A stretch of DNA of 64,000 bases, taken from contig NZ_JAAIYO010000014.1 of NCBI RefSeq assembly GCF_014930455.1, positions 173,964 to 237,963 on the forward strand, written 5' to 3'. The notes under the pieces are model-generated. The model made no database searches. It was not told the origin of the DNA and was given only the letters and a program-made list of their open reading frames with translations. The position numbers were made by a program, and so were the translations under genes. Origin of the DNA: Corallococcus soli. Lineage in GTDB: Bacteria; Myxococcota; Myxococcia; Myxococcales; Myxococcaceae. Below are positions 54,211-63,969 of the stretch, piece by piece; the stretch's first letter is position 1; each line of letters starts with the position of its first letter.

Positions 54211-54738
54211 CTACGCCCGGGGCTGGCGAGGGGCCTTGACGCCCTTGCCGGAGTGGGCCTTCGCGGCCGACTCAGGCTTGTGCGCCACCAGCGGCAGCTC
54301 TTCCACGGAGCCACCGGCCTTCTCGATGTTCTCGCGAGCCGCCGCGGACACCTTGTTCACGCGCACGGTGAGCTTCTTGGCGAGCTCCCCGTGGGCCAGA
54401 ACCTTCACACCGTCATAACGGCCCTTGACCAGGCCCGCCTGCTTCAACGCGGCCTCGTCCACCGTCGCGCCCGCGTCGAACACGTGCTCGAGGTCGCCCA
54501 GGTTCACCACCGCGTACACGGTGCGATTGGGCGGGTTGAAGCCGAACTTCGGAAGGCGACGCTGCAGCGGGCTCTGGCCGCCTTCGAAGCCCTCGAAACG
54601 CATGTTGCCGGAGCGGGCCTTCTGGCCCTTGCCACCGCGGCCTGCCGTCTTGCCGAGGCCGCTACCCTGGCCGCGACCGACGCGCTTCTTGCGGTGCCAG
54701 GAGCCCTCGGGACGCTTCAGGTTTGTCAGGATGCTCAT
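54211..54738 (-). CDS. rplO: 50S ribosomal protein L15
   Basis: 175 residues. [20 protein letters not shown] and [12 protein letters not shown] are the family N-terminus. A ~25-residue basic tail extends the C-terminus. Confidence 0.97.
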   Translation of the reverse strand: MSILTNLKRPEGSWHRKKRVGRGQGSGLGKTAGRGGKGQKARSGNMRFEGFEGGQSPLQRRLPKFGFNPPNRTVYAVVNLGDLEHVFDAGATVDEAALKQAGLVKGRYDGVKVLAHGELAKKLTVRVNKVSAAARENIEKAGGSVEELPLVAHKPESAAKAHSGKGVKAPRQPRA

Positions 54739-54755
54739 GATTGGATCCTCGTTCC

Positions 54756-55025
54756 TCAGGCCTTGGCCTTGGCGGCCAGGCGCTCCAGGGCGCGGTCCCG
54801 GGCAACGATCTTCCGGGGCTTGCGACGCTTGGGCGCCGGGGCCTCCTGGCTGACCGTCTCCAGGGAGACCAGGTGCTTAACCTTGAACACCATGCCGCGC
54901 ACCGCCGGGGTGTCCTTCAACAGCCGCTCGTCACCGAACTTCTTCAGACCGAGGCCACGGATGGTGGCCAGCATGTCCTCGGAAGAACCCGAGAAGCTCT
55001 TCATCAGCTTAACCTTGAGCGCCAT
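54756..55025 (-). CDS. rpmD: 50S ribosomal protein L30 with C-terminal extension
   Basis: 89 residues against the usual ~60. The core ([36 protein letters not shown]) is normal; the added basic tail ([20 protein letters not shown]) is unusual. It starts 2 bp after rpsE. Confidence 0.93.
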   Translation of the reverse strand: MALKVKLMKSFSGSSEDMLATIRGLGLKKFGDERLLKDTPAVRGMVFKVKHLVSLETVSQEAPAPKRRKPRKIVARDRALERLAAKAKA

Positions 55026-55027
55026 GA

Positions 55028-55549
55028 CTAGCCCCTCGCCTCGCCCGCGAGCTTCTGGGTTTCGACGTCCTTGCCACGCAGCCGCGCGACCTGCTCGGCG
55101 CTGCGCAGCAGCTTCAGGCCCGCCACCGTCGCCTTCAGCACGTTGTGCGGATTCCGGGACCCCTGGCTCTTCGTCAGGATGTTCCGGATACCCGCCGCCT
55201 CGAGGACCGCGCGCACCGCGCCACCGGCGATGACGCCCGTACCTTCGCTGGCCGGCTTCAGGAGCACCCAGCCGGCACCGAAGTGCCCCAGGATCTCGTG
55301 CGGAATGGTGTGACCCATGCGCGGAACGCGGAACAGGTTCTTCTTCGCGTTCTCGCCGCCCTTGCGGATGGCTTCGGGGACTTCGTTGGCCTTGCCCAGG
55401 CCCACGCCCACGTGCCCGTTGCCATCGCCCACCACGACGAGCGCGGCGAACGAGAAACGACGGCCACCCTTCACCACCTTGGCCACGCGGTTGATGTTCA
55501 CCACGCGGTCGGTCAGGTCCAGATCGTTCGGATTGATCGGAGTTGCCAC
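55028..55549 (-). CDS. rpsE: 30S ribosomal protein S5
   Basis: 173 residues from a GTG at 55549 (gaaagg upstream). [20 protein letters not shown] and [20 protein letters not shown] are diagnostic. Confidence 0.97.
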   Translation of the reverse strand: MATPINPNDLDLTDRVVNINRVAKVVKGGRRFSFAALVVVGDGNGHVGVGLGKANEVPEAIRKGGENAKKNLFRVPRMGHTIPHEILGHFGAGWVLLKPASEGTGVIAGGAVRAVLEAAGIRNILTKSQGSRNPHNVLKATVAGLKLLRSAEQVARLRGKDVETQKLAGEARG

Positions 55550-55571
55550 TTGAGGAATTCCTTTCTGGTAC

Positions 55572-55925
55572 CTAGAACTTCAGGCCGGCTTCGCGCGCGG
55601 CGTCGGCCACGGCAGCGATGCGCCCATGGTAGGGGAAGCCGTTGCGGTCGAAAACCACCGCGTCGACGTTGGCGGCCTTGCACTTCTCCGCGATGAGAGA
55701 ACCCACCCGCTTGGCGTCAGACTTCTTGTCGCCCTCGTCCTTGCCCTTCAGCTCCTTGGACAGGGAGGAAGCATACGCCAACGTGCGGCCGGTGGAGTCA
55801 TCCACCACCTGCGCGTAGATGTGCTTGAGGCTCTTGTACACCGTAAGCCGCGGGCGCTCGGTGGTTCCCGAGAGCTTCTTGCGGATGCGGTTCTTCCTCT
55901 TGAGACGCTGATCGACCTTGGACAT
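55572..55925 (-). CDS. rplR: 50S ribosomal protein L18
   Basis: 117 residues. [20 protein letters not shown] and the C-terminal [20 protein letters not shown] mark this 5S rRNA-binding protein. Confidence 0.97.
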   Translation of the reverse strand: MSKVDQRLKRKNRIRKKLSGTTERPRLTVYKSLKHIYAQVVDDSTGRTLAYASSLSKELKGKDEGDKKSDAKRVGSLIAEKCKAANVDAVVFDRNGFPYHGRIAAVADAAREAGLKF

Positions 55926-55942
55926 GGCTGCTTCCTTTTCCG

Positions 55943-55973
55943 TCCGGCGGCGATGCGGCCTTCCGCCGCCGGA
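55943..55973 (-). other. Intercistronic hairpin rplF-rplR
   Basis: A 10-bp perfect stem tccggcggcg/cgccgccgga with an 11-base loop, in the 108-bp spacer. No T-run. Confidence 0.55.
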
Positions 55974-56033
55974 TGATTCCGCCAGGCCCCAGGGCCCGGC
56001 AGGGTTGAACTATTGGCGAAGACGGGGCGACGA

Positions 56034-56600
56034 CTACGTCGTACCGGTCTTGCCCTCCTTGCGACGGATGCGCTCCTCGGAGTACTTGATGCCCTTGCCC
56101 TTGTAGGGCTCCGGCGGACGCAGCGAGCGGATGTTGACCGCCGTGGCGCCCAGAGCTTCCTTGTCCGCCGAGCGGAGCGTCAGCCCCACCGTGGGAAGGC
56201 TGTCCTCGGTGCGCGAAGCCTTATCGACTTCAGCCGTCACGCCTTCCGGCAGGTTGAACACCACCGGGTGGGAGTAGCCGAGGGAGAAGTGGATCGCCTT
56301 GCCCTTCACTTCCGCGCGGAAACCAACGCCGCGGATGTCCAGGCGCCTCTCGAACCCCGTCGACACACCCTTCGCCGCGTTGGCGAGGATGGTGCGCGTC
56401 AGGCCGTGGAGGCTGCGAGCCTCGCGAGAGTCGTCCTCGCGCTGCACCGTCACCTGGCCGTCCTTCACCTCCACCTTCACCTTGGCGGGGAGCTTGACGG
56501 ACAGCTTGCCCTTGGGCCCTTCGAAGTTGACCTGCTCGTTGGCGATGTTGACTTTCGTCTTGTCGCCAAGCTTGATCGCCAGTTTTCCAATCCGACTCAT
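56034..56600 (-). CDS. rplF: 50S ribosomal protein L6
   Basis: 188 residues. MSRIGKLAIKL, GPKGKLSVKLP and the C-terminal RPPEPYKGKGIKYSEERIRR are diagnostic. Confidence 0.97.
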   Translation of the reverse strand: MSRIGKLAIKLGDKTKVNIANEQVNFEGPKGKLSVKLPAKVKVEVKDGQVTVQREDDSREARSLHGLTRTILANAAKGVSTGFERRLDIRGVGFRAEVKGKAIHFSLGYSHPVVFNLPEGVTAEVDKASRTEDSLPTVGLTLRSADKEALGATAVNIRSLRPPEPYKGKGIKYSEERIRRKEGKTGTT

Positions 56601-56664
56601 GATTGCCTCGTGCTCGGGTCGCCTGGGGCGCGCTCCTCGCGGGGCGCTACACCCAGACTCCTGG

Positions 56665-57063
56665 CTAGTAGACCTTGCAGAGCAGCTCGCCGCCGACCTT
56701 CTGCTTCCGGGCCTCGGTGTCCACCAGGATGCCGCGCGACGTGGAGAGGATGGAAATGCCCATGCCTCCCAGCACCTGCGGGATCTCGCGGACCGTCACG
56801 TAGCGGCGCAGACCAGGCTTCGACACGCGGTGGATACCGGTGATCGCCGGACTGCGATCCGGGCCGTACTTCAGCTGGACGGAGATCTCGCTCTGCGGCG
56901 CGAGCTCGTGGATGGTGAAGTCACCGATGTAGCCCTCGTCCTTGAGGACCTTGATGACCTCGACCTTGAGCTTCGAATGAGGGATGACGACCTTGTCGTG
57001 CCGCGCGCGCGAGGCATTGCGCAGGCGGGTCAGCATGTCGCCAACGGGATCATTGACCGGCAT
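56665..57063 (-). CDS. rpsH: 30S ribosomal protein S8
   Basis: 132 residues. [19 protein letters not shown] and the C-terminal [20 protein letters not shown] are diagnostic. In E. coli S8 represses the spc operon; here the 168-bp leader before it is structured. Confidence 0.97.
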   Translation of the reverse strand: MPVNDPVGDMLTRLRNASRARHDKVVIPHSKLKVEVIKVLKDEGYIGDFTIHELAPQSEISVQLKYGPDRSPAITGIHRVSKPGLRRYVTVREIPQVLGGMGISILSTSRGILVDTEARKQKVGGELLCKVY

Positions 57064-57187
57064 GAAACACCTTCCGAAGCGGCGTCCCCTTCAGGGCGAC
57101 TCCGCGATCGCAACCACCTACGCCTGCCGGGCCCATCCCGGGGGTTCGCGGTGATCGCCACTGCCCTTCTACTTCGGCGGTGCACCA

Positions 57188-57209
57188 CCCTACCCTCTTC
57201 AGGGCAGGG
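57188..57209 (-). promoter_or_regulatory. Stem-loop in the rpsN-rpsH spacer
   Basis: A 9-position stem ccctaccct/agggcaggg with one wobble pair and a 4-base loop (GAAG on the transcribed strand). A second smaller stem (ccggg/cccgg) lies nearer rpsH. The 168-bp spacer is long for the spc region and could hold a protein-binding leader or an internal promoter. Confidence 0.4.
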
Positions 57210-57231
57210 CTGGCACCGCGAATCCAGCGGT

Positions 57232-57417
57232 CTACCAGGACGACTTGGTGACGCCGGTGATCTCGCCGCGCAGCGCACGGTGGCGCAGGCAGATACGGCA
57301 CATCTTGAACTTGCGCAGGAAGGCGCGAGGACGACCGCACAGACCACAGCGGTTGTACTGACGCACGGGGAACTTCAGCTTGCGCTTCGCCTGGGCAATC
57401 TTGGAGAGCTTGGCCAT
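57232..57417 (-). CDS. rpsN: 30S ribosomal protein S14, zinc-binding type Z
   Basis: 61 residues with [20 protein letters not shown] and [12 protein letters not shown]: two CxxC pairs, the short zinc form. Confidence 0.97.
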   Translation of the reverse strand: MAKLSKIAQAKRKLKFPVRQYNRCGLCGRPRAFLRKFKMCRICLRHRALRGEITGVTKSSW

Positions 57418-57443
57418 GATCGATGGGAGTCCTGAACTCGGTC

Positions 57444-58100
57444 CTACTGACGGAACGGCATGCCGAAGTGACGCATCAGCGCCAGTCCCTGCTCGTCGTT
57501 CGGGGCGGTGGTGACGAAGCTGATGTTGAGCCCCTTCACCTTCTCGATCTGATCGTAGTTGATTTCCGGGAAGATGATCTGCTCGCGCACTCCGAGCGTG
57601 TAGTTGCCCTTCCCGTCGAAGGCCTTCGGGGACACGCCCTTGAAGTCACGCACGCGCGGGAGCGCGACGGAGATCAGACGGTCCATGAACTCGAACATGC
57701 GGTCGCCGCGCAGCGTGACGGCGGCACCGATGGCCTGGCCCTGGCGCAGCTTGAAGTTCGCGATGGACTTGCGCGCACGCGTCACGACCGGCTTCTGACC
57801 AGTGATAGCGGCCAGCTGGTCCACCGCCGACTCCAGGATCTTGTTGTTGGCGAGCGCCTCGCCCAGACCCATGTTGACGACGATCTTCTCCAGCCGCGGC
57901 ACTTCCATGGGGTTGTTGAGCCCCAGCTCCTTCATGAGCGACGGAACGCCTTCCTTGCGGAAGCGATCCTTCAGACGCGCCGAGCGGGCCTTCAGGCCTT
58001 CCTCGATGTTCGCGGCGAAGCCGACCTTCTTGGCTTCTTCCTTGCGTCCGCGCTTCTTTTCCTTCTTGTCCTTCGGTTCGGCCTTCTTCTCGTCAGCCAT
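57444..58100 (-). CDS. rplE: 50S ribosomal protein L5 with Lys-rich N-terminal extension
   Basis: 218 residues against the usual ~180. The first ~35 residues are Lys/Glu-rich ([20 protein letters not shown]) and precede the normal core ([39 protein letters not shown]). L5 binds 5S rRNA and the P-site tRNA. Confidence 0.96.
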   Translation of the reverse strand: MADEKKAEPKDKKEKKRGRKEEAKKVGFAANIEEGLKARSARLKDRFRKEGVPSLMKELGLNNPMEVPRLEKIVVNMGLGEALANNKILESAVDQLAAITGQKPVVTRARKSIANFKLRQGQAIGAAVTLRGDRMFEFMDRLISVALPRVRDFKGVSPKAFDGKGNYTLGVREQIIFPEINYDQIEKVKGLNISFVTTAPNDEQGLALMRHFGMPFRQ

Positions 58101-58222
58101 TTTTCAATCCCCTGCTTCGGAACGCCGTTCTGAACCCAGCGCGCCCGATCAGTCCTTCTTCTGGAACCTGGAAACACCCGGAGAGGCCCACAATTTCAGC
58201 CCTCCAGGCGTGCACGCCCGCC

Positions 58223-58244
58223 TGCCCCACCGGGAGGTGGGGCA
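58223..58244 (-). other. Intercistronic hairpin rplX-rplE
   Basis: A 9-bp perfect stem tgccccacc/ggtggggca with loop ggga, in the 176-bp spacer, next to a palindrome ggcgtgcacgcc at 58207-58218. Confidence 0.55.
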
Positions 58245-58276
58245 AGGGGCGCGCATACATGCCCGAACACGGACCC

Positions 58277-58606
58277 CTAGTCAATCAGGGCGTCACACTG
58301 CTTGCAGAACCGCTTGGAGGCTTCTCCCTCCTTGCGGATGCCGACGCGGGTCGGCTTGTCACACTTGGCGCACACCACCTGGACGTTCGAGAGCGCGATG
58401 GTACCCGGCTTCTCGATGATGCCGCCCTCGGGGCTCTGCGGCGTCTTGCGCATGTGGCGCTTGACCAGGCGCAGGCCCTCGACCGTCACGCGGCCCGCCT
58501 CCCGGTCGACCTTCAGCACCTTGCCGCGCTTCGTCGCCGGCGTCTTCTCCGAGCGCTCGGACCCGGAGATGACCTGGATCGTGTCACCGACTTTCAGCTT
58601 CTGCAT
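58277..58606 (-). CDS. rplX: 50S ribosomal protein L24 with zinc-ribbon tail
   Basis: 109 residues. KLKVGDTIQVISG, GKVLKVDREAGRVTVEGLRL, then a C-terminal CAKC...CKQC zinc ribbon. Confidence 0.96.
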   Translation of the reverse strand: MQKLKVGDTIQVISGSERSEKTPATKRGKVLKVDREAGRVTVEGLRLVKRHMRKTPQSPEGGIIEKPGTIALSNVQVVCAKCDKPTRVGIRKEGEASKRFCKQCDALID

Positions 58607-58648
58607 GGCTTCCTCACTCTGGCTGTTCGCCGTCCGGCCTGCGTCCTC

Positions 58649-59017
58649 TTAGAGGACCTCGGGCGCCAGCGAGATGATCTTCATGAACTTGCGGGCACGC
58701 AGCTCACGGGCCACCGGCCCAAAGATGCGCGTCCCGATGGGCTCCAGGTCCTTGTTGATGAGGACCGCCGAGTTGCCGTCGAACTTGATGTAGCTGCCAT
58801 CCGCCCGACCCACCTCGCGACGGGTGCGGACGATGACGGCCTTGGCCACGTCACCCTTCTTCACCTTGGAGTTGGGCAGCGCCTCGCGGATCGACACGAC
58901 AATGACGTCGCCGATGGAGGCGTACTTGCGCTTGGAGCCGCCGAGAACCTTGATGCAAAACACCTTCTTGGCGCCCGAGTTGTCGGCCACATCGAGCACA
59001 CTCTGCATCTGAATCAT
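58649..59017 (-). CDS. rplN: 50S ribosomal protein L14
   Basis: 122 residues. [40 protein letters not shown] and [13 protein letters not shown] are diagnostic. Confidence 0.97.
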   Translation of the reverse strand: MIQMQSVLDVADNSGAKKVFCIKVLGGSKRKYASIGDVIVVSIREALPNSKVKKGDVAKAVIVRTRREVGRADGSYIKFDGNSAVLINKDLEPIGTRIFGPVARELRARKFMKIISLAPEVL

Positions 59018-59082
59018 GTGAAGTCTCCTCTTGCTCGAACCAGGCCGCCCGCTTCATGGCGTGCGGACCCGGTGTGGCCTAC

Positions 59083-59397
59083 CTAGACGTTCTTGCTCTT
59101 CTCCAACACCTCGACCACGCGCCAACGCTTGTCCTTCGAAGCGGGCTTGGTCTCGGCGATGCGCACCCGGTCACCCTCGTTGATGGTGACCTTCTTCGGG
59201 TAGTCGTGATCCTCGACGTGCGCCTTGTACTTCTCGCGCAGGCTCATGATCTTCCCGTACTTCGGGTGGGGAGCCCGGCGCTGGACGGTGACGACCACCG
59301 TCTTCTGCATCTTGTTGGAGGTGACGATGCCCACGCGGGTCTTGGGGCGACCCCGGGTGGAGGTCTCGGCAGCGGGCGTTTCGGTCGCTTCAGCCAT
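59083..59397 (-). CDS. rpsQ: 30S ribosomal protein S17
   Basis: 104 residues from ATG 59397 (gtgaga upstream; an ATG-less extension to 59409 is possible). A ~20-residue Glu/Thr-rich N-terminus precedes [19 protein letters not shown] and the [20 protein letters not shown] core. Confidence 0.95.
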   Translation of the reverse strand: MAEATETPAAETSTRGRPKTRVGIVTSNKMQKTVVVTVQRRAPHPKYGKIMSLREKYKAHVEDHDYPKKVTINEGDRVRIAETKPASKDKRWRVVEVLEKSKNV

Positions 59398-59420
59398 GTT
59401 GGTTCTCACTGTCTGTCATG

Positions 59421-59461
59421 CACCCGGGCCCTCTGCCCGGATGGCCGCAGGCGCCCGGGTG
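59421..59461 (-). other. Intercistronic inverted repeat rpmC-rpsQ
   Basis: A 9-bp perfect stem cacccgggc/gcccgggtg with a 23-base GC-rich loop, in the 97-bp spacer. Confidence 0.5.
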
Positions 59462-59494
59462 AGCCCGGACGCCATCACGGATGCACTGCTACAA

Positions 59495-59701
59495 CTACCC
59501 CGCCTTCGCGGCCCGGGCCTTCTCGCCCAGGACGGTGAGGATGCGGGCCAGATCGCGGCGATGCTGCACGCCCTCTGCAGGGCTGTCCAGCGAGCCGGTC
59601 CGGCGCTTCAGTCGATCCTGGACCAGCGTGTCGCGCAGTTCCTTCGCACGATTCTGCAGGTCATCCGTCGACAGGTCCTTCAGTTCCTTCGCAGTCGCCA
59701 T
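59495..59701 (-). CDS. rpmC: 50S ribosomal protein L29
   Basis: 68 residues, all helical: TAKELKDLSTDDLQNRAKEL and RRDLARILTVLGEK. It lies at the peptide exit tunnel. Confidence 0.95.
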   Translation of the reverse strand: MATAKELKDLSTDDLQNRAKELRDTLVQDRLKRRTGSLDSPAEGVQHRRDLARILTVLGEKARAAKAG

Positions 59702-59766
59702 CTTGTCTCCTCGGCGCGATGCGGACGCCCTCCCTGTTTCGAGGGGACGCCCACCGCGGTGCGTGA

Positions 59767-60186
59767 CTACAGCGAGAGGTCCTTGCGCTGCACGATCTTG
59801 GTGAGCAGCGGCAGCTTCGCCTGCGCCAGCTTCAGCGCCCCTCTGGCGATCTCGTTCGTCATGCCCTCCATCTCATAGAGGACGCGACCCGGCTTGACCA
59901 CCGCGACGTAGTACTCCACGCCACCCTTGCCGGTGCCCATTCGGGTCTCGGCGGGCTTCTTCGTGATGGGCTTGTCCGGGAAGATCCGGATCCAGATCTT
60001 GCCGCCGCGCTTCACGTGGCGGGTCATCGCGATACGGGCCGCCTCGATCTGTCGCGAGGTGATCCAGCCCGGCTGGAGGCTCACCAGGCCGAACTCACCA
60101 TACGTGAGGTCGCTGCCCCGGTGGGCCGCGCCGCCCATGCGGCCCTTCTGCATCTTTCGGTATTTGGTTCGAGCAGGCTGAAGCAT
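59767..60186 (-). CDS. rplP: 50S ribosomal protein L16
   Basis: 139 residues. [19 protein letters not shown] and [20 protein letters not shown] are diagnostic of this A-site tRNA-contacting protein. Confidence 0.97.
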   Translation of the reverse strand: MLQPARTKYRKMQKGRMGGAAHRGSDLTYGEFGLVSLQPGWITSRQIEAARIAMTRHVKRGGKIWIRIFPDKPITKKPAETRMGTGKGGVEYYVAVVKPGRVLYEMEGMTNEIARGALKLAQAKLPLLTKIVQRKDLSL

Positions 60187-60212
60187 CGTCGCTGTCCTTC
60201 GTGCCTCACGGA

Positions 60213-60238
60213 CAGGGCGGGTCTTTCAACCCGCCCTG
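60213..60238 (-). other. Intercistronic hairpin rpsC-rplP
   Basis: A 10-bp perfect stem cagggcgggt/acccgccctg with loop ctttca, in the 63-bp spacer. Confidence 0.55.
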
Positions 60239-60249
60239 CTGAGGGCGTC

Positions 60250-60912
60250 TTACCGGTTGGTGGGCATGGGGGCCTGGCCGCCCTTGCCCGGGAGGACCTC
60301 GCCCTTGCAGATCCAGACCTTGCAGCCAATCTTGCCGTAGGTCGTCTTGGCCTCGGCGAAGCCGAAGTCGATGTCGGCACGAAGGGTGTGCAGGGGCACG
60401 CGGCCCTCGCGGTACCACTCGTAGCGCGCCATCTCGGCGCCACCCAGGCGCCCCGAGCAGGCAATACGGATGCCCTTGGCCCCGAACTTCATCGCCGTCT
60501 GCAGCGCCTTCTTCATGGCGCGGCGGAACGCGATGCGGCGCTCGAGCTGCGTGGCGATGTTCTCCGCCACGAGCTGCGCGTCCGTCTCGGCCTTGCGGAC
60601 CTCGACGATGTTCAGGAAGACCTCGTTCTTGGTGAACTGCTGCAGGTCCTTCTTGACGGTCTCGATGCCAGCGCCGCGCTTGCCGATGACGATACCCGGC
60701 CGAGCGGTGTGGACGTTGACCTTCACCTTGTTGGCGGCGCGCTCAATCTCCACCTTGGAGACGCCCGCATGATTCAGTGACTTCTTCACGAACTCGCGGA
60801 TGCGAATGTCCTCGTGGAGCCACTGGGCGTAGTTCTTGTGCTCGAACCACTTGGAGTCCCAGGTCTTGATGACGCCGAGCCGGAACCCGATCGGATGTAC
60901 TTTCTGTCCCAA
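60250..60912 (-). CDS. rpsC: 30S ribosomal protein S3
   Basis: 220 residues. The start codon at 60912 is TTG with ggagaat upstream; the product then begins with the invariant [12 protein letters not shown]. The KH core shows [20 protein letters not shown]. Confidence 0.96.
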   Translation of the reverse strand: MGQKVHPIGFRLGVIKTWDSKWFEHKNYAQWLHEDIRIREFVKKSLNHAGVSKVEIERAANKVKVNVHTARPGIVIGKRGAGIETVKKDLQQFTKNEVFLNIVEVRKAETDAQLVAENIATQLERRIAFRRAMKKALQTAMKFGAKGIRIACSGRLGGAEMARYEWYREGRVPLHTLRADIDFGFAEAKTTYGKIGCKVWICKGEVLPGKGGQAPMPTNR

Positions 60913-60953
60913 ACTGATTCTCCTTGGTGCGTCCGGGCAGGGCCCGACGGGTC

Positions 60954-61298
60954 CTACTTCTTGGCGTCTGCCAACACGACGTGGACGTGGGCGGACTTCT
61001 TCTGGATGGGCGTCGCGCGCCCCATGGCGCGCGGCATGAACCGGCGCTGGGTGGCGGCCTGATCCACGGAGATGGTCTTGACGTAGAGGGTATCCACGTC
61101 GACCTGCCCCTTGGACAGATCCGTCGCGTTGGCGACGGCGCTCTTGATGAGCTTCTCCACCGGCCGCGCAGCAGCGCGCGGGGTGAACTTCAGGATGTTC
61201 AGGGCGGCCTCAACAGGCTTGCCCCGGATGAGCGCCGCGACGAGGGACAGCTTTCGCGGGCTCATGCGCAGGTGACGCAGATGTGCAGTCGACTCCAT
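60954..61298 (-). CDS. rplV: 50S ribosomal protein L22
   Basis: 114 residues from ATG 61298, which is correctly spaced after gaggag; ATG 61304 lies too close to it. [20 protein letters not shown] and [20 protein letters not shown] are diagnostic; the beta-hairpin lines the exit tunnel. Confidence 0.95.
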   Translation of the reverse strand: MESTAHLRHLRMSPRKLSLVAALIRGKPVEAALNILKFTPRAAARPVEKLIKSAVANATDLSKGQVDVDTLYVKTISVDQAATQRRFMPRAMGRATPIQKKSAHVHVVLADAKK

Positions 61299-61333
61299 GG
61301 TCATCTCCTCAGGCTCTCAGGCGAACGAACGGG

Positions 61334-61621
61334 CTACTTGCCCGGGGCCTTGGCGACCTTCTTCTCCGCCGAGTGGCCACCGAAGGTACGCGTCGGGGCG
61401 AACTCGCCGAGCTTGTGGCCCACCATGTTCTCCGTGACGAACACCGGAATGAACTTCTTGCCGTTGTGCACGGCGAAGGTGTGACCCACGAACTCAGGGA
61501 GAATCGTGGAGCGCCGGGACCAGGTCTTGACGACCGCCTTCTTGTTCGCCGCGATCATCCCCTCGATCTTCTTGAGGAGGTGATCATCGACGAACGGACC
61601 CTTCTTGATCGAACGAGCCAT
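61334..61621 (-). CDS. rpsS: 30S ribosomal protein S19
   Basis: 95 residues. [20 protein letters not shown] and [20 protein letters not shown] are diagnostic. Confidence 0.97.
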   Translation of the reverse strand: MARSIKKGPFVDDHLLKKIEGMIAANKKAVVKTWSRRSTILPEFVGHTFAVHNGKKFIPVFVTENMVGHKLGEFAPTRTFGGHSAEKKVAKAPGK

Positions 61622-61634
61622 GTTTCAAATCCTC

Positions 61635-62480
61635 TTACTGGCTGCGCGCGCCCTGACGGCGGCCGCTCACGATGAATTTGTCGGTGCGCTTGTTGGTGCG
61701 CGTGGTGAGGCCCTTGGTCTTCTTGCCCCACGGAGACACCGGGTGCGGATTACCCTGGCCGGACTTGCCCTCGCCGCCACCGTGCGGGTGGTCAACGGGG
61801 TTCATCGCCAGACCGCGGACGGTGGGACGGATGCCCAGCCAGCGGCTCTTACCCGCCTTGCCGATGCGAATGATTTCGTGCTCGATGTTGCCCACCTGGC
61901 CCACGGTGGCACGGCACTCGATGAGCACCTTGCGCACGGCGCCCGACGGCATGCGGACCTGGGCGTAGCGCTCTTCCTTCGCCATGAGCTGGCCGGAAGT
62001 GCCCGCGGAGCGGATGACCTGGGCGCCACGGCCCGGCTTCAGCTCCACGTTGTGGATGACCGTGCCCACCGGGATGTTCTGCAGCGGGAGGCTGTTGCCA
62101 GGCCGGATGTCGGAGGAGGCGCCGGCGAAGACGGTGTCGCCCACGCTCAGGCCGACGGGGGCCAGGATGTAGCGCTTCTCGCCGTCCGCGTAGTGCAGGA
62201 GGGCGATGTTCGCGGTGCGGTTCGGGTCGTACTCGACAGCGACGACCTTGGCCGGCACGCCGTCCTTGTCCCGGCGCTTGAAGTCGATGGTGCGGTAACG
62301 ACGCTTGTGACCGCCACCCTGGTGACGACGGGTGATGTGCCCGTGAACGTTGCGGCCACCCGAGCGCTTCAGCGGCTCGGTGAGGGCCTTCTCGGGCGAG
62401 TCCTTAGTGATGTCCGCGAAGTCGGACACCGTCATCAGACGGCGGGCGGCGCTGGTCGGCTTGTACTTCTTGATGCCCAT
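61635..62480 (-). CDS. rplB: 50S ribosomal protein L2
   Basis: 281 residues. [40 protein letters not shown], and the peptidyl-transferase-centre segment [15 protein letters not shown] (conserved His). Confidence 0.98.
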   Translation of the reverse strand: MGIKKYKPTSAARRLMTVSDFADITKDSPEKALTEPLKRSGGRNVHGHITRRHQGGGHKRRYRTIDFKRRDKDGVPAKVVAVEYDPNRTANIALLHYADGEKRYILAPVGLSVGDTVFAGASSDIRPGNSLPLQNIPVGTVIHNVELKPGRGAQVIRSAGTSGQLMAKEERYAQVRMPSGAVRKVLIECRATVGQVGNIEHEIIRIGKAGKSRWLGIRPTVRGLAMNPVDHPHGGGEGKSGQGNPHPVSPWGKKTKGLTTRTNKRTDKFIVSGRRQGARSQ

Positions 62481-62520
62481 GGTGTGTTCCTCGTCTCAGG
62501 CTGATCTGTCGCCAGTGGCG

Positions 62521-62814
62521 TCAGACCGCCCCCCCTTCGAAGAGTTCGATCTTGTCACCTTCCTTGAGGGTGACGACCGCCTTCTTGAAGTTGGGGCGCT
62601 GGCCGATGCTCTTGCCCACCCGCTTCGTCTTGCCGCGCACGATGTTGGTGTTGACACCCTCGACCGTGACCTTGAACAGGGCCTGCACCGCGCGGGACAC
62701 ATCGTGCTTCGTGGCCTTGCGGTCCACGATGAACGAGTACTGGCGGAACTTCTCGCGGGCCTTGTCCAGCTTCTCCGTGATGAGCGGACCCTTGATGACG
62801 TCGTTCAGATTCAT
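62521..62814 (-). CDS. rplW: 50S ribosomal protein L23
   Basis: 97 residues. VIKGPLITEKLDKAREKF and VNTNIVRGKTKRVGKSIGQR. The start overlaps the rplD stop as ATGA (62811-62814), so the two are translationally coupled. Confidence 0.96.
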   Translation of the reverse strand: MNLNDVIKGPLITEKLDKAREKFRQYSFIVDRKATKHDVSRAVQALFKVTVEGVNTNIVRGKTKRVGKSIGQRPNFKKAVVTLKEGDKIELFEGGAV

Positions 62815-63434
62815 GACAGGGACCCCTCAAGCGCCTTCGCGGCCGCGGAAGTCAGGACGAGGTGCGAGTGCTTGAGCACGGACTCGAGGTTGAACCCCTC
62901 GGGCGGCAGCACGTCGAACTTCGCCAGGTTGCGCACGCTGCGGTGCAGGTTGGTGTTGCCGCGCTCGTCGATGACCAGCGCGTTCTGGAGCTTCAGCCGG
63001 CGGGTGAGGACCTCGAAGGCCTGCTTGGACTTCGGGGCATCCAGCTTGAAACCGTCCAGAATGATGAGCTGCTTCTCCTTGGCGCGCAGGGACAGGACGG
63101 CGCGCAGCGCCCCCCGACGAACCTTGCGCGGCGGACGGTAGAAGTAGTCACGCGCCTTGGGGGCCATCGCCTTGCCGCCGCCCACCCAGTGGGAAGCGCG
63201 GATGGAACCCTGACGGGCCCGGCCGGTGCCCTTCTGCTTCCAGGGCTTCTTGCCGCCGCCGCTGACGAGCGAGGTGTTCTTCACCCCGACCGTACCCCGG
63301 CGCCGGTTGATCTGCTGCATCTTCGCCACCTCGTAGAACAGGTGGCTGTTCTGCTCGGCACCAAAGATGTCGTCGGAGAGTTCGATCTCCGAAACCTTCT
63401 TCAAATCCAGGTCGACTACGTCAAACTTCGCCAT
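62811..63434 (-). CDS. rplD: 50S ribosomal protein L4
   Basis: 207 residues. The tunnel loop GGGKKPWKQKGTGRARQGSI and RSVRNLAKFDVLPPEGFN are diagnostic. It directly follows rpsJ; L3 is missing from between them. In E. coli L4 also represses the S10 operon. Confidence 0.97.
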   Translation of the reverse strand: MAKFDVVDLDLKKVSEIELSDDIFGAEQNSHLFYEVAKMQQINRRRGTVGVKNTSLVSGGGKKPWKQKGTGRARQGSIRASHWVGGGKAMAPKARDYFYRPPRKVRRGALRAVLSLRAKEKQLIILDGFKLDAPKSKQAFEVLTRRLKLQNALVIDERGNTNLHRSVRNLAKFDVLPPEGFNLESVLKHSHLVLTSAAAKALEGSLS

Positions 63435-63450
63435 GGCACTTTCCTCGGGG

Positions 63451-63472
63451 GTCAGAGTGAAACCACTCCGAC
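63451..63472 (-). other. Intercistronic hairpin rpsJ-rplD
   Basis: A stem gagtg/cactc with loop aaac, extended by gtc/gac across one mismatch. It sits in the 51-bp spacer where rplC would be expected. Confidence 0.45.
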
Positions 63473-63485
63473 GCCATCCCGCTTC

Positions 63486-63794
63486 CTAGGACTTGATCTC
63501 GACGTCAACGCCGGCAGACAGATCCAGCTTCATCAGCGCATCCAGCGTCTGCTGGGTCGGCTCAAGGATATCGAGCAGGCGCTTGTGCGTGCGGATCTCG
63601 AACTGCTCGCGGCTCTTCTTGTCCACGTGCGGCGACCGCAGCACGGTGAACTTGTTGATGCGCGTCGGCAGGGGGATCGGACCGGCCACCTTGGCGCCCG
63701 TGCGCTTGGCCGTCTCGACGATCTCCCCAGCACTCTGGTCCAGGAGCTTCGAGTCGTACGCCTTCAACCGGATGCGGATCTTCTGTGTCGCCAT
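63486..63794 (-). CDS. rpsJ: 30S ribosomal protein S10
   Basis: 102 residues. [20 protein letters not shown] and [20 protein letters not shown] are diagnostic, with [20 protein letters not shown] at the end. ATG 63794 has gagg upstream. It is first of the cluster within this window. Confidence 0.98.
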   Translation of the reverse strand: MATQKIRIRLKAYDSKLLDQSAGEIVETAKRTGAKVAGPIPLPTRINKFTVLRSPHVDKKSREQFEIRTHKRLLDILEPTQQTLDALMKLDLSAGVDVEIKS

Positions 63795-63818
63795 TCGAAA
63801 GAACCTCTTTGAACGACC

Positions 63819-63847
63819 TCTGAACCGAGAGGCGGTACGCCCGTCAA
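63819..63847 (-). promoter_or_regulatory. Candidate promoter for the S10 cluster
   Basis: On the minus strand TTGACG is followed after 17 bases by TTCAGA, about 25 bp before the rpsJ ATG. The -35 match is good, the -10 match poor. The rest of the upstream stretch to the window edge shows no gene. Confidence 0.3.
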
Positions 63848-63938
63848 CGCCTGGATTTCAGAGAACCGTTTCTTCGGAACGAAGGGGCGCGGTGTGTACC
63901 ACCACACCCCGTGGGTTGCAACTGGATTCCCACCTGCC

Positions 63939-63969
63939 CTCCGGGAGCGCCCTCTTGGGCCTTCCGGAG
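63939..63969. terminator. Two-part stem-loop near the right edge
   Basis: Outer ctccgg/ccggag and inner gccc/gggc stems around loop tctt, about 145 bp upstream of rpsJ. It may end the gene to the right (outside the window) or form part of the S10 leader. Confidence 0.4.

Noticed and set aside
52229..54418. Open frame of about 730 codons on the plus strand opposite adk and secY
   Set aside because: His/Arg/Asp-rich antisense shadow of two highly conserved genes.
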